The translations under genes and the position numbers were made by a program. The notes below the pieces were generated by a model. The model did no database searches, had not been told where the DNA came from, and was given only the letters and a program-made list of their open reading frames with translations. This document shows, one piece after another, positions 35,801 to 64,000 of a stretch of 64,000 bases of DNA; positions within the stretch are counted from its first letter, which is position 1; every line of letters starts with the position of its first letter. The DNA lies in the NCBI GenBank assembly GCA_903813345.2, contig CAIIXF020000001.1, positions 41,075,366 to 41,139,365 of the forward strand, read 5' to 3'. The DNA is from Owenia fusiformis (Eukaryota; Annelida; Polychaeta; Sabellida; Oweniidae).

Positions 35801-38800
35801 TCATATTTGGTATGTGAATACTATAAGCATGGCACACTGTCCTATGACACTTTTGGTAGAAGGCGGCCATTTTGAAAAAAAATTTGAAAAATGGCAGCCA
35901 TTTTAACGTATTTTACTTGAAAAGTAGTGGAGCGATTTTGTTCATATTTGGTATGTGAATACTATAAGCATGGCACACTGTCCTACGACACTTTTGGTAC
36001 AAGGCAGCCATTTTGAAAAAATTTTGAAAAATGGCCGCCATTTTAACGTATTTTACTATAACTCGAAAAGTAGGGAAGCAATTTTGTTCATAATTGGTAT
36101 GTGAATACTATAAGCATGGCACACTGTCCTAATACACTTTTGGTAGAAGGCGGCCATTTTGAAAAAATTTTGAAAAATGGCCACCATTTTAACGTATTTT
36201 ACTATAACTCGAAAAGTAGTGAAGCAATTTTGTTCATATTTGGTATGTGAATACTATAAGAATGTCACATTGTCTAATGACACTTTTGGTAGAAGGTAGC
36301 CATTTTGAAAAATGGCAGCCATTTTAACGTATTTTACTATAACTCGAAAAGTAGTGGAGTGATTTTGTTTATATTTGGTATGTGAATACTTAAAGCATGG
36401 CACACTGTCTAATGACACTTTTGGTAGAAGGTGGCCATTTTTAAAAATGGCCCTATGTAGCTATAACTTGAAAAGTAGTTAAGCGATTTTGTTCATATTT
36501 GGTATGTTTCATATTTTATATGTGAATACTATAAGCATGGCACACTGTCTAATGACACTTTGGGTAGTAGGTGGCCATTTTGAAAAATGACCACCATTTT
36601 TACGGTTTTTACTATAACTTGAAAAGTAGTGAAGCGATTTTGTTCATATTTGATATGTGAATACTCATGAGCCTTGCACATTGTCTCATGACACTTCGGA
36701 TAGTAGGCGGCCATTTTAAAAAATGGCTGTCATTTTTACATTTTTTGCTATAACTCGAAAAGAAGTGGAGCGATTTTGTTCATATTTGATATGTGAATAC
36801 TCTAAGCATGGCACATTGTCTAATAAAACTTTGGGGAGTAGTCGGCCATTTTGAAAAATGGCCACCATTTTTATGTGTGTTATTTCACAAGTACATGTGT
36901 GCGATTTTTCAAAAATTTTATAGATGGCTACTAAAAGCATATTATTTCTTCTGATGACAACTTGGCTAGTGAGCAACCATTTTGAAAATGGTGGCCTTTC
37001 TGGTGTGTTGTTTTATGATATTTGCTACATATTTCGTTTGTAAAAATGCCAGCCATTTCTGTTCGATGGGATTCGCTACGCTTTGGCGTTGCCGTTGTTC
37101 TGGTTGATCATGTTGCTAAGAAACAAAATGTATTAAATTGTCACTAACCAATATGAGATGGTTGTAAAATGCTTCACAATATAATGTTACTTTAAGCGAT
37201 TGTGACTTGTTAATTAATGCCGTGGTCACATTTGCTCCGATTTTTACTACAGCGCCCAGCCGATTGAGTTGAATACAACATTGAATACAATATTGAACAA
37301 AACACTCAATCAGCCGGGCGCCGGCCAATGGATCGGAGCAAATGTGATCCAGGCATTACAAGGTAAAAGATGAAGAATGTTTTATGGAATAAGCTGATGC
37401 CAATTGACCTATCACACCAATGTGGGCCATTTGGATAATAAACATTTACTTGCCCCCTTCCCCATATGTTATTATCGGTTATTTCTGTTTGTTGATGTAC
37501 ATGTATTTTCATTTGAAAATTGTTTAAAGGTGACGTTGGTGTCTTATCATTTTGAATCCAATGTACCTTGTAGGAGAACATAGAGGAAAGTGCAATACTG
37601 GGCACAATGCAGAGATTTATACAGCAGAGTACCATCCATAAACAAGAAGAACACATTGGGGTTGATACACCTGAGCTCTCCAGCATTAGTGATGACTTTG
37701 AGGAATGCATAGATGATGAACTTCCCCTCCTAGCAAGAAGATCTGAGGGCGATGGCTGTGATGGCATTACCAGTCATCAAGGTAACCTTTGCCAGAGTTT
37801 GATTTGTCTCCACTCTTCAAATTAGTGACAATTTTAAACATTTTGCCTATATTTAGGTAGACTATATATGTAATGAGAAAATTCCATTTTCTGCAATTAC
37901 GGGATTTAAGTAACTCGCATTCATTTTGCATTCAAATCATATTAATGATCATTAAAGCCACATTTCAGCCTCAAAACTGTAATAACAATGGCAATAATCA
38001 TATTCAGAAGGTAACTTGGCTAGCTGATTAGACTATTCAGCATGTCTTTGGGATGCAAATATCTAAATGCAGAGAGCATCATGTCCATCATGTTATAATT
38101 GAGTAGAAATACTATTTTAAAAATGAGTCACTTTATTGAAAAGCTTGTGGAGGAGGTGTAAAGAGACTTACATAAGTATGTTATATTAAGTTGTATAAGA
38201 GTTAGTTTTAATGAATGCATGAGTAATGTGCATTCAATACCAATGGCCTTCAGGACTGTCAATAGATGGCGAAAAATCAGGTTAAATAGCATACTTTAAA
38301 ATGTAAAAAAAATGTCGAAAAATCTCCCAAGATAAATTTTATGTATAATATCCAAAACTTCTAATTTTGAATCTTAAAACATGTTTGTAAATAATGATGA
38401 AGGAAAATATGATATTTATTTGATGTGTGTAGTGAATTTTAAGTTTCAAAACAGCAATATTTACACACAAACCAATGGGCCAGTTGTGGAGACCAACCTA
38501 GTAGTTAACTGCTATCTATACAAGTCCTGACTCCCATTGTAGACAATTCTAATAACATTTTAAAATAATAGTTATAGCATCCAATTAGAAGTATACAATT
38601 TCATTCTTTCACCTGATGGTGATGCTATTACAATGTACATGTATCCAGAATTGGTCTTTGCACTTCTCCCTTGTCTCCTGACCCTCTAACAGATGGGTCA
38701 TGACAGATTGAGTGTGCATAAGGGCTTGGTGCAAGACTTCTTTAATTGTTTTCATTTCCCAAAAATTATTGTAAGTACCTCAATTGAAATACTTGATTCT

Positions 38801-40651
38801 GATTGGTTCAAGTGTGGTCAGATGTCTTGACTATCAACCTCACAAAGAATTGCCTGTTGAGAGTATTTCAGGATAATGTCATAATATCGACAGAAAAGTT
38901 GACGGAATATGAACACAAGTGTAATTAAGTTTGATCAAAAGCCTTACTTTATATTTTCTCCAAACACAACAATTGCAGACCTCTCCATTCAGTTGACTGC
39001 CCACAAGTTTTAACATCTGGATACAATCATGTCAATTGTTTCATTCTGTACATATTTCAGATGCGACGAAGACTGTTGACAGGGATATACCTTTAGCCTC
39101 CTCTCTACTGAACCTTGCAGTGCAGACATCCCTTGGCAATGATGCTTGGGTGTGTAGGGAAAACATCATAAAGTCTTTGAAGGCCCTTCTTGGAAAAGCT
39201 ATCAATTGGTATTCATGATTACAATATCAATATGTAAAACATGATGTACATTGGTTCTTAATTGAAAGTATTATGTCATATTTATTGCTTTATTTCATGG
39301 AAAGTTAACTAGTGAATGAATAATGATCATGGCAGATGTAAACATAAATTAACAAAAGAGAGATTGGTAAGCTTGGCAGTAATAAATGAAACAAATATTT
39401 TATTTTATCTTTGGTGAAAACATGTGGGGTTTTCACAAGGTGATGTTCCAAAAGTGAAAGATGCACAGTAGAGGTATTTGTCTCAATGGAATGAAATATT
39501 TGTATATTATTCCACACTTGCTAATATTTTTTGATGGTTATCCTGATGATAAGAATGGGTTCATTAGATATATCAGATATCACACACACATTCAAAGATA
39601 CACAAATATAAAAGTATATGTTTGATGGACACTATTGATTTTTTTATAAATTCTAATGATATTGAATCCTTTTCTAGTTGGTTTCAAGGTGAGCTAAAAG
39701 ATTTGACGTCTAAAGAAAGATGTGCGTACTATATTTGGTTGCTAAGGGACACACTCTGGCCTAATGGTTGCCTAGCAACTGAGTCTGCCCCTGAGAGAAC
39801 CCAGCAAGAAAGAGAACAAACTGTACTTGACACAAGAAAATGTTTAGTGGAATTTTTTCCAAGTGAGTGTCATTAATTTTCTCAAACATTTTATATTTCT
39901 GTATAATTCAATATAGAACACTTACATGTATTTTAACATAGGGTCTTAACTTAAGATTTATGTTTTGGTTTTATTAATGTAACCCACCAAGTTAGTTACC
40001 TGACTCACTTGCTTCAGTGCTCAGAACTGGAATGAAAGATACTGTAGTGTGTCAAATTCAGCTGAGACATGTTCGAGTAAGAATGAAAACTACCAATGGT
40101 CGAGTGTGTATGTACAATGTCCTCGGTGGGATATACATTATTTGAGCCAAATGAACTTAAAGGCAGAATCAGACCACGCAATGTAATCTTTGATAAATAT
40201 GAAAAAAATATTTAGAAACAGCATCTTATGTTAACTCTACTTTCAGATTTTATTCCTGCTATAGTTGGTGATAATGACTTCCAGTACTGTGTTGACCAAG
40301 TATTGAACTCCCTGCAACATGACAAGCTGAACAGGTAAGTTCTTTACATTCAGTGTACATCATTATTTAATTTATAACTCATTGAAGTGATAACATAACG
40401 AGCATGCATGGGTGTAGCCAGGGGAGGGGTGTGATGGGTGATGCAAACCCACAAATCGCACCCCCCTTGACAATTGCTGGCTACACCCCTGTCATATCAA
40501 AAAGAAAATAAACATGTAATTTAGGCTTCATTAATTGTGTTCTAGGCATTTTGTTTACTGTCTGCTCGACATACTTGTGGAAGAGGTGTTCCCTGAGATC
40601 AGTACTATTCAACTACAAAAGGCAATGCTTCAACAATCTAAATCTAAATGA
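29889..40651 (+). CDS. SNX19: Sorting nexin 19 (complete, ten coding exons)
   Basis: Membrane-anchored PXA-PX-nexin protein of the endolysosomal/ER contact system. Exons: 29889-31820, 32149-32281, 33728-33825, 34270-34395, 34934-35128, 37574-37781, 39061-39208, 39678-39862, 40247-40334, 40546-40651; frame intact, 1072 residues (human 992). Residues 16-45 are strongly hydrophobic (IAIFGAIVTCTSIFTTFWLL then LPLYIATLLG), forming the N-terminal membrane hairpin. A PXA domain follows (about 80-270), then a long acidic, serine-rich linker. The PX domain (about 636-745) has RRRYREFVNLQERL and the turn GPSRWASMPFGKMD. A very acidic patch DYEFEDEEEEQE comes next. The C-terminal nexin domain runs to the end (ERCAYYIWLLRDTLWPNG, FVYCLLDILVEEVFPE). 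No RGS domain, as expected for SNX19 and unlike SNX13/14/25. The first coding exon, 1.9 kb, holds the anchor, PXA and linker. ATG 29889 follows a probable 5' UTR acceptor at 29817-29818. Confidence 0.93.
34761..34820. repeat. ATACA/ACAAT microsatellite in SNX19 intron 4
   Basis: Runs of AATACAATACAATGCAATG and similar five-base units, degenerate. A similar short run (ATACAATACAATACAATA) is at 23341-23360. Confidence 0.7.
35268..37076. mobile_element. Satellite-bearing element with inverted ends in SNX19 intron 5
   Basis: The left end ATCCCATCGAACGAAGTTGG is mirrored by the right end TCTGTTCGATGGGATTCGC. Just inside the left end is a (CCGT)n run at 35304-35332. The body is about eleven 135-145-bp units with GCGGCCATTTTGAAAAATGG, ACTATAACTCGAAAAGTAGTGG, GCGATTTTGTTCATATTTGG and TATGTGAATACTATAAGCATGG. 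Each unit holds a small palindrome around GGCCATTTTNAAAATGGC. A degenerate relative lies at 56625-56850 in UPP intron 5. The class of element is unknown. Confidence 0.75.
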
Positions 40652-40898
40652 ACAGTAATGACGATTATGACATAAAGAGCATACTAGTATTTAATCTATT
40701 TTACATCCTTAAAAAAGCTAGAAAGAAATGAAAAGGTGGACAGTTTTTTGGGCTTACAACTTGCAATGTATAATACATAGAAGTTTTGTTGCAAGCGTAT
40801 GGTGATTTCTAGAAACATTGAGTGGGACTACAACAGTTGAAATGAACAAACATGATGGAATAGGAAGAAATATGGACACGTATGATGTGAATTCACTG

Positions 40899-40904
40899 AA
40901 TAAA
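40899..40904 (+). terminator. Candidate polyadenylation signal of SNX19
   Basis: AATAAA about 250 bases after the stop codon. Confidence 0.5.
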
Positions 40905-41886
40905 TGTGAATACATTTTCTTGTCAAAAATATGGGGGCCTTAATAGGAGTGGACATTTTAGATCTACCGGTAAATGTCAATTATGACTCAGAATCAATAA
41001 ATAGATAATATACCTTGTATGACGTATTCTTTGACAAATATTGATTGTTTGTTAGAGCTTCCTGTACAGAAAGAATGACTCGAACAACATAAATATTTCT
41101 AAATGACTGATAATGACTTAATACTTAATTTAGATGTTGCGAAACCAAGGTTTCCTGTGATTAGATGGCTCAATAATAACGGAAGTCACAAATAGTAGTA
41201 ATTCTCACCTCAATAACCAAATACGCTTATCAATGTACTGAAGTAAGTATTAGTAAATAATTTTTCAAAATCTCTATACCATTTTTTACACATGTAGTAG
41301 TTATGAATAAAACCCAGCTGCTTTCAATCTTCAAATAACAGAATTATACTCTTACATATAGCACCTAATAAACTAGATTGATGTTTCAATTATCTGTCTA
41401 AGATGCCAATTTTGATCTAAAAAGTGCAAGGTCCATGTGCAGTATGGCAAGTGATTTTAGATGGTCATATCTTTCACCATGGGTACTTTCTGGCCATCTA
41501 TACAGTGTTTTTTCAAAGCAATATGTTTTCTTTCAAGTGGAGTCCACATGATAGTAATATCAATCCAACTCTCTGAAAAATCATGGATTAGGACCCCACC
41601 TTGGCACTTTTAAAAATTTTAGGTTCATTTTCTAAGAAGAGGATCTTGTTTTTCTCAATTTAAACATAACGAATTTTCTTCTACATTGTATTAACAATTT
41701 ATGAAAAGAGGATTGGTATTGAAATGCGATAAAGTTAAAAACCAAATATCCCATGTTATTTTCCCATAGGGAAAACTCGTGCTATCCATGTTTTCAGCAT
41801 AACTTTGGTCATCAAAAATCGATATCTTCAAAACTAGACTTTCAATACCATTCTACTTTTGAAGAAGTTTTTGACACCCTGTTGAA

Positions 41887-42189
41887 TACTGTACCCCTGG
41901 TTAATTTTGTGAGTTTTCATTTCGCAAATTTTGAGAATAACACGATTTTGCGCCTATTAAATTTCGCGAATTTCACTTAGTACACCTACTACTATGTCAT
42001 CTTGGTCAACGACTCGCTACACCTCAACTTCTCTTACATCGTAATTTTACATGTTACAAAACACCAAATGCAGTTGAGTCCCAGGTAATAAAAAATTCTC
42101 GAATCCCCGGGGATTTAAATGACAATTTCGCGAAGATTAAATTTCACGGCGAAACTAAATCGCACATGAAAAATACCGAGAGTACAGTA
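41887..42189. repeat. Short inverted-repeat element with TACTGTAC ends
   Basis: The left end ATACTGTACCCCTGGTTAATT and the right end CCGAGAGTACAGTA face each other. The interior is rich in AAATTTCGCGAA and its relatives. Similar words occur at 29460-29760, so the family is dispersed. Approximate borders. Confidence 0.5.
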
Positions 42190-43486
42190 ATCTTTTCATG
42201 CGATAAAAACCAGAAAAAGAAGGACGTCTTGGTTCAACATTTTGAAAAAATGTTGTTATTGGGTTCCTATTAACCCCCTCCTCCCCCCCCCCAGCTACGT
42301 GCATGAAAGGTCTATATACATAAACAAAGTATGATTGCCTTAAATAATCAGTCTATCCAATTTCTACTCTTGATAATGATAACAGTACATTTTGTATATC
42401 ATATAGACTATGATGCACCTGTACAGTATTAATAACAAATTTCAATAGATCGTTCAGATAAATCCTTCCACCTGACTAAATTGATGATGTCATTGGTTGT
42501 AGGTAGAAATCTGACCATGCAAAAACAAGATTAATGTATTGGTAATTTTAGAAAATACAACCTATGATATCATCAAGCTAGCCAATATATTGTTTTATTA
42601 CCACCTTGCCGGGCCAGTTCTAGGGGTTTTAGTGCTTGTTTAGAAGGCATTCATTTTACTATATCAACCTGAGCAATATGTGACGTCATAGTGGTGGTCC
42701 ATAATGCCGGTCAATAATGCAATTAATGACCGACAATTTTCCCCGGGGAAATTAGATATCGTTCAGTGCGTAAGATTTTCTTGCTATTTCAGCCCTGGTC
42801 ATTAACAGTGGTAATAATACTAATAATTAAAGGGTCGAAATGTTTGCCTCACCAATGATTTTTTGCCTCATTGATAAAAAAATTGCCTCACTGCACCCCT
42901 CATGAAATCCTAGCTTTTGGCCTCATTGACAGGAAAAATTTGCCTCATTGATAAAAAGTGCCTCACTGCACTCCCCTTTTAAAATCCTAGTTTTTTGCCT
43001 ATAAGAAATCCCTTAATAGCCGTGGCAGGGAATAGTTTTACATTCACATAATCTACTGTGTAGCAGGTTTAGTCAGCTACATGTACTTGAACTTGATCTT
43101 CTGTCTGATATACAAATGATTTACTGTGGGCGTGTAGTCACGCGGTAGTATCTCTTCGGGACGTATCGAAACCACTCCGTCCCGAAAAACCGTTAATTTG
43201 AATTTAAAACCTACCCCAGTGTTTGAAAATCAAGGATTGTGAGTCTCACACTTCACCGTTTTTCTTCAAACTTGTTCCGTACAAAGCTTCACAGAAATAC
43301 CTTTCAGTCAATACATTGTTTTCGTGTACATAGTACCTCGTTTTAGCGGCGTTATGGTCCCCAGCTGTGAGATAAAGCAAATTTTCATAACTTTCAACTG
43401 TAAGTCAAGTTATCTCGCCAGTCTTTTACCCATTCTCGCCCATAATTTCAGAATGGACTCCCATTACAACCTTCCATCGCTACGTT

Positions 43487-44840
43487 TTGATTTTTGGGCA
43501 TCAAACGCAGCAGTTTCTAAATCATCCACACATCTCTTCAAATTTGACCAATACGTCCCGTCATCTTCCACTACGCCCCGCCGAGTCTATCACTATACAC
43601 GTAGAGTTGCATTCTAAAACAATTTGTCCATCGATGTGTCCGTTTTTTGTAGGTTGCCATTGTCGATTCTAAATACCAATCGGATTGTGTTTTAAGATTT
43701 ACCCATTCTTGTCCATTTTCAATATACCTATAATAGGGTGGTCCAAAATCTCCCTAAAATTTAGATTTCCCGATATTGCAATATAGAGATTTTAATTACT
43801 GAACAATTGAAAATATTTTTAAGAAACGTTTAAAGTGTCCTATCCTTGAAAGAATGTCAAAATGCGAAAGGATGGGTGATGTCAATTATATTATTTCAGC
43901 AATAACGTTAGAAACATGTATCATTTTATATGGTACACGTTTCATAATGTAATCCAATGGAATCATACAGAAGAAAGGTTGACACACAACAGTTAAAATC
44001 TTTATATTACATTATCAGACCAAGTCAGTAGATGATGTTTATATACCAATTAGTGTTGTATGATGATGCATTCTTTATATGAATCTAGAAACGTTTTTGT
44101 GCCAATATTGCTCAATTTTGATAACATCTCCGTTATTTTGAAATTAAGCATGGCAAAGTTTCCCGATGGATTTAGCTAAAAAAAGTGGTGCCTGTAGGGT
44201 TATTGAAAATCATACATGATGAAGAAAAAATACATATTCCTGAAATACAACAGTTTAATTTTGAGTTATAAACCATTTATGAAAACGGCATATTTGTCAA
44301 AATTACCAAAACTTGTGAGAAAAGTGAGACGCGTGGCAAAATTTCCCGGGGGTCTAGAGTGGAAATATTTGTACCAAGAGTCAATTTGTAACTAGAATCT
44401 ATCAGATGACAGATTTTTGGAAAATTTTGCAGATTTGGACAACCCTAACCTATAACTTTGTTGAACCTGAAGATTCCAGATTTTATTGTGTTTCAAACCA
44501 GACACTTGGTTTCCTCACAAAATCAAATACAGGACAATTACATATAATTAAAGTTAAAAAGCAACATCTTCACAAACATTTAAATTATCAATTTCATGCA
44601 ATCAGTTATAGTTATACTCCGTATGTATGCTAAACTTAAGACTGGTGTTAAGAATCGACCAAGGTAAACCTATGTAAAATTACACAACGATGAACAAAAT
44701 GTTTTAGAATACAACTCCACGTTTGTAGTCATATATACTCGGCGGGGCGTAGTGGAATGTGACGGGACGTATTAGTCAAATTTTAAGAGATGTGTGGATA
44801 ATTTAGAAACTGCTGCGTTTGATGCCCAAAATCACAAACA
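43487..44840. mobile_element. ~1.35 kb element with ~200-bp inverted arms
   Basis: Left arm 43487-43690 (GGGCATCAAACGCAGCAGTTTC, CCCCGCCGAGT, TTGCATTCTAAAACA) matches the reverse complement of 44635-44840 (GAAACTGCTGCGTTTGATGCCC, ACTCGGCGGGG, TGTTTTAGAATACAA). About 950 bp between the arms has no recognisable coding frame. It abuts the half MITE at 43175-43375. The outer borders and target duplication are not settled. Confidence 0.65.
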
Positions 44841-45289
44841 CTTTGTACGTCATCATTCTGAAGTGAACAGCCAATTAAATTGCAGAATTGTGAATTACAT
44901 AAATTGTAGGTAACATTAACGTCAGTCTGCAATCTATTTTGGAAGCCACAAACTGCATACCATTCTCCGAGTTTTTCCATAGATTGTTGAATTGAGGCTC
45001 GATTTATAATGTTATCTCTGTGGTGGAGATTGGTTATACAGATATTTGTAGTTCTCCAACATCAAAACACAAGCAACTGATTTATGGTCTTTTATTATTG
45101 TTTCATTGACTAGCAGATGCTAGTCTCTCCATTTTTAGTTTCTCAGCCATACATACAATAACCCAACTCAGTATTTAACAGCAACATTGCCCTCTGACTA
45201 CTACCCTCTCAATTTAAAGTTTTGATAATCATTTAATCTCAACAATCTCAAATTGAGAAGCTTTTCTTGTCTAATTTTTCACATTAAGC

Positions 45290-45760
45290 CTTGAAGATTT
45301 ATAGTCAAAACAGTAATGTTTGTGAGTACTTTGAATTTAAAGTAAGCAATCAAATGACCAAATTGAAACAATTTATGTAAAAATAGAAACATTTATATTT
45401 ATCCTAACTTTTATATATTTTAGTTTGTTTTCTAGTTTAGCTATCATATCAGTGTCCTCTTATATTTTGATACTTCTCTGCCATGTTATTTTCGGAAAAA
45501 TTAACATGGCTGAAACTCCCTAAATTACAAAAGGCCACAGCTTTGCTGCACATTATACATTACTATCTGAAATATACAAAAGTTAGGATAAATATAAATG
45601 TTTCTATTTTTACATAAATTGTTTCAATTTGGTCATTTGATTGCTTATTTTTTAAATTCAAAGTACTCACAAACATTACTGTTTTGACTATATTCATCAA
45701 ATTGCAAACATGTCCCAATAAATCAAGATTTAAAAATATCTCAAGAATGCCCTTGAAGGT
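45290..45760. mobile_element. Palindromic MITE sharing its core with the 25637 family
   Basis: Arms of about 130 bp (GTCAAAACAGTAATGTTTGTGAG and its complement) surround a core GCCATGTTATTTTCGG ... TTAACATGGCTGAAA. The core is also found in MITE copy 1 at 25815-25860, while the arms differ. Confidence 0.7.
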
Positions 45761-46346
45761 GAGGTTGCCCATCCTTGCTATGTTAGGGGTGGTCACTAAT
45801 CGCCTAGTTGTGGTTGTAGTTTCATAAGGGGGAGGGGGTATGTTCCTATTGTATTTTACTTATGATACAACCCCTTTTGAAGCCAATCCTAGTGGAATAT
45901 TGCAATATCTTTCATTGTTAACATATGTTTATTTCTAAGTTAATGACAAATTAATATTTTCAAATTACATTATATAGGGGATTTAACAAAAATATAGGAG
46001 GTTTTGACAACACCCCTACAATATAGTACTAGTTGCTATCTGCTATCTTAGGGCTCTTAGGGTTATATCAGCACACTGGACTACATCCAGTATTTATAAA
46101 CAACCCAGCATAACAAGTTAGAGGTTAAAAATCACAGGCTTCAGATATATATATCAACACGAATCAAGAAAGCCCAAGAAACTTGTGCCTTTTCCACTTA
46201 CCAAATAGGAAGTGACTGGTCTCCTGTTTCATAAGTGTGTACTTGAAGACACAATAGTGTCATATTCACATAAAACAGTATCACCATCATACGAGGAAGT
46301 GTTGAACCTGGAACAAGGACTTTAATATATACAAACATATCGCAGG

Positions 46347-63591
<17,245 letters not shown>

Positions 63592-63873
63592 TTCTCTTAT
63601 AGCGAGAGAGGAATTTAAGTGAAGTTTGGATGTAAACTTTTCAATGAATGGTACATCATTAAAATCATGTAATGACTCTGTAATGACAGAATCAGTGTTA
63701 TGAATATTTATTAAAAAAGGGGAAAAGTAGTGTACATATATTTTATTGTATAAAAGTGGGCCAAATAAGTGGACCAAATCCATGAATGCATTTTAAGGTA
63801 CCCATATGTTAGATCTTTCTCCATTTATAAAACCATGTGCCCATGGGAGGGAGATAACATGTATAGTGGACCA

Positions 63874-63908
63874 AATAAACAGAAATCCAAATATTGAAAT
63901 AGAATAAA
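63874..63908 (+). terminator. Candidate polyadenylation signals of UPP
   Basis: AATAAA at 63874-63879 and again at 63903-63908, about 290-320 bases after the stop. Confidence 0.5.
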
Positions 63909-64000
63909 CTTTATGTTTAAATTCTTGATTTAGCTGATGTAAACAAACTCTGTGTAGGACTTAAAGTTCAAGGAAGCAGTAAAGACTAGAGACCAGTAAG

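Larger units (their letters stand above)
40652..46346. other. SNX19-UPP intergenic region
   Basis: 5.7 kb with no coding region recognised. It holds the SNX19 3' UTR, a TACTGTAC-ended inverted repeat (about 41887-42189), half of the 19837-type MITE (43175-43375), a 1.35 kb inverted-repeat element (43487-44840) and a palindromic MITE (45290-45760). The UPP 5' UTR is somewhere in its last few hundred bases; its promoter is not evident. Confidence 0.6.

Noticed and set aside
39622-39677. Coding sequence upstream of the SNX19 exon at 39678
   Set aside because: The open frame continues upstream by chance; the acceptor TTTTCTAG at 39677 and the phase of the previous donor fix the exon start.

Overview
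The window is eukaryotic and animal: AT-rich, with four intron-rich protein genes, GT/AG splice sites throughout, and a dense load of short inverted-repeat elements and minisatellites. A Ty3/gypsy element of the Gmr1 type (integrase before reverse transcriptase, a group described from deuterostomes), the foldback elements with repeated arms, and the copies of gcggccattttgaaaaatgg-type satellite point to a marine invertebrate deuterostome such as an echinoderm or hemichordate. The species cannot be fixed from sequence alone.

Genes, left to right. (1) 733-13346, + strand: the last nine coding exons of the proteasome adaptor ECM29 (ECPAS/KIAA0368); the 5' part lies outside the window. (2) 26388-14408, - strand: a complete ten-exon phosphoglucomutase-1 gene (559 residues), convergent with ECM29. 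(3) 29889-40651, + strand: a complete ten-exon sorting nexin 19 gene (1072 residues), divergent from PGM1 across 3.5 kb. (4) 46347-63591, + strand: a complete eight-exon uridine phosphorylase gene (325 residues). PGM1 and uridine phosphorylase both act on sugar phosphates, but nothing in the sequence shows joint regulation.

The space between exons is mostly mobile DNA. ECM29 intron 3 of this window (1864-10867) holds an 8.3 kb foldback element whose arms are a 16-bp minisatellite. Into its left arm an intact 6.9 kb Gmr1-like LTR retrotransposon has recently inserted; its LTRs are identical by eye, one ORF is open throughout, the Gag is SCAN-like and the primer site is of tRNA-Pro type. PGM1 introns carry a 35-bp minisatellite, two arrays of AAAATGGCCGCC repeats, a 435-bp inverted-repeat element with CAC ends and a 5-bp target duplication, a truncated LINE, and other palindromic elements. 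The PGM1/SNX19 gap holds nested MITEs. SNX19 intron 5 holds a 1.8 kb satellite bounded by inverted ends. The large UPP introns hold a 4.6 kb CACTA-like non-autonomous element, which contains a perfect 165-bp-arm palindrome, and a 5.0 kb foldback element whose empty site is preserved elsewhere in the same gene. No tRNA, rRNA or CRISPR was seen.
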